NCBI RefSeq assembly: GCF_051851555.1
Contig: NZ_JBPDVH010000008.1
Coordinates: 55,877 to 119,876 of the forward strand
DNA from: Lonepinella sp051851555
Lineage (GTDB): Bacteria; Pseudomonadota; Gammaproteobacteria; Enterobacterales; Pasteurellaceae
Length of the DNA stretch: 64,000 nt
Direction: 5' to 3'
The first letter of the stretch is position 1, and each line of letters starts with the position of its first letter. The position numbers and the translations under genes were made by a program. Positions 63,549 to 64,000 of this stretch are shown here, piece by piece. Under the pieces are notes generated by a model. It was given only the letters and a program-made list of their open reading frames with translations, ran no database searches and was not told where the DNA came from.

Positions 63549-63624
63549 TGGCAGGGGCGGAGAGGCTCGAACTCCCAGCATTCGGTTTTGGAGACCGACG
63601 CTCTACCAATTGAACTACGCCCCT
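63549..63624 (-). tRNA. tRNA-Trp (CCA)
   Basis: 76 nt with encoded CCA. Acceptor AGGGGCG / CGCCCCT, anticodon loop GTCTCCAAAAC with anticodon CCA, T-loop GAGTTCGAGCCTC. Last gene of the rRNA operon tail. Confidence 0.97.
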
Positions 63625-63659
63625 GTAAAGAGAAAGCTGATTAAATCAGTGAAATAAGT

Positions 63660-63736
63660 TGGCGGAATGGACGGGACTCGAACCCGCGACCCCCTGCGTG
63701 ACAGGCAGGTATTCTAACCAGCTGAACTACCACTCC
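63660..63736 (-). tRNA. tRNA-Asp (GUC)
   Basis: 77 nt with encoded CCA. Acceptor GGAGTGG / CCATTCC (one G-T pair), anticodon loop GCCTGTCACGC with anticodon GTC. Lies between the 5S genes and tRNA-Trp. The 5S-Asp-Trp tail is a common gammaproteobacterial rRNA operon end. Confidence 0.97.
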
Positions 63737-63749
63737 GCAAATAAGGTAA

Positions 63750-63863
63750 TTGGCAGTGACCTACTCTCACATTGGGAAACCCAACACTACCATCGGCGTT
63801 ACAGCATTTCACTTCTGAGTTCGGCATGGGATCAGGTGGAACTACTGCACTATGGCTGCCAAA
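63750..63863 (-). rRNA. rrf: 5S ribosomal RNA (second copy of the operon)
   Basis: About 114 nt. Helix I TTGGCAG / CTGCCAA closes the ends. Internal blocks CACCTGATCCCATGCCGAACTCAGAAG (in part) and CGCCGATGGTAGTG are universal bacterial 5S sequence. Exact ends may vary by a few bases. Confidence 0.93.
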
Positions 63864-63869
63864 AAATTT

Positions 63870-63914
63870 TTATTTGTTTAATTCACTCAATAAAAATGAA
63901 TTAAACAAATAAAG
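63870..63914. repeat. long AT-rich inverted repeat between the two 5S genes
   Basis: A perfect 17-bp stem (63870-63886 with 63898-63914, TTTATTTGTTTAATTCA) with an 11-base loop. In the rRNA precursor it would form a hairpin separating the two 5S units, a likely RNase processing site. Confidence 0.75.
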
Positions 63915-64000
63915 CCCTGATGGTGACCTACTCTCACATTGGGAAACCCAACACTACCATCGGCATTACAGCATTTCACTTCTGAGTTCGGCATGGGTTC
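63915..64000 (-). rRNA. rrf: 5S ribosomal RNA (first copy of the operon, 5' part beyond window edge)
   Basis: The 3' 86 or so nucleotides of a second 5S gene, nearly identical to the downstream copy in the core but with a different 3' helix-I arm (CCATCAGGGC instead of CACTGCCAA) and single-base differences (CATT for CGTT; GGTTC for GGATC). Confidence 0.88.

Noticed and set aside
63466..63904. Two plus-strand open frames over tRNA-Trp, tRNA-Asp and 5S rRNA
   Set aside because: They are antisense to structural RNA genes and have no ribosome site or protein-like composition.
1..64000. CRISPR arrays, prophage, integrase or toxin-antitoxin genes
   Set aside because: No regularly spaced direct repeats, phage structural genes, recombinases or recognisable toxin-antitoxin pairs were seen on either strand.

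Overview
The window is chromosomal DNA from a member of the Pasteurellaceae. The main evidence is roughly forty copies of the 9-base Haemophilus-type DNA uptake sequence AAGTGCGGT / ACCGCACTT. They lie inside genes, between genes and as inverted pairs that form terminators. The AT-rich composition agrees, as do gene pairs typical of the family (kdkA/opsX, coaD-waaA, mutY-yggX-mltC). The hin-type uptake word points to the Haemophilus / Aggregatibacter / Pasteurella side of the family; I cannot name the species. From memory, the order differs from H. influenzae Rd in several places (manB between galU and csrA, a patA/patB/ape1-type cluster, waaA separated from its usual glycosyltransferase neighbour).

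Layout. 1-2.1 kb: 5' part of an organophosphate transporter gene divergent from deoC-deoR, with a textbook CRP site between. 2.18-2.45 kb: a 268-bp MITE-like element with 31-bp terminal inverted repeats and two inner hairpins, ending about 30 bases before tamA. 2.5-9.8 kb: tamA-tamB-ppx. 9.8-11 kb: two unrecognised exported proteins. 11-13.8 kb: glmS behind a DeoR-family regulator gene. 14-19.2 kb: polA-nudC, then a low-molecular-weight phosphatase, yqgE and ruvX. 19.2-23 kb: proS, kdkA, opsX. 23-28.3 kb: galU, manB, csrA, alaS. 28.3-31.3 kb: coaD-waaA, rlmJ, tRNA-Phe and tRNA-Asn. 31.4-36.4 kb: mltC-yggX-mutY divergent from an MFS gene and trmB-yggL. 36.5-41.3 kb: a beta-barrel protein, corA, yihI, a DUF2489 gene and hemN. 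41.3-43 kb: metP with its 30-residue partner metS. 43-46.9 kb: an accessory-looking block (hydrolase, TetR regulator, four-gene operon of unknown function with an operator-like array upstream). 47-59 kb: uspA, mazG, an M48 protease, ppa, a glycosyltransferase, hemE-yjaG, hupA, satP, eda, hflD-purB and nrdD-nrdG. 59-63 kb: a three-gene peptidoglycan O-acetylation cluster. 63.2-64 kb: an Excalibur-domain protein, then tRNA-Trp, tRNA-Asp and two 5S rRNA genes, which form the tail of an rRNA operon read leftwards.

Themes. Envelope biogenesis dominates: outer-membrane protein assembly (TamA/TamB), lipooligosaccharide inner core (waaA, kdkA, opsX, a WaaE/LgtF-type transferase, and galU for UDP-glucose), amino sugar supply (glmS), and peptidoglycan turnover and O-acetylation (mltC, patA/patB/ape1). 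Anaerobic metabolism is represented by hemN and by nrdD-nrdG with an FNR-like box. Most of the window is core genome. The least explained parts are the four-gene operon at 44.3-46.7 kb, the nested-palindrome element at 2.2 kb, a NrdD lacking the ATP-cone, and the two exported orphans at 9.8-11 kb. I found no CRISPR array, prophage, integrase or intact insertion sequence.
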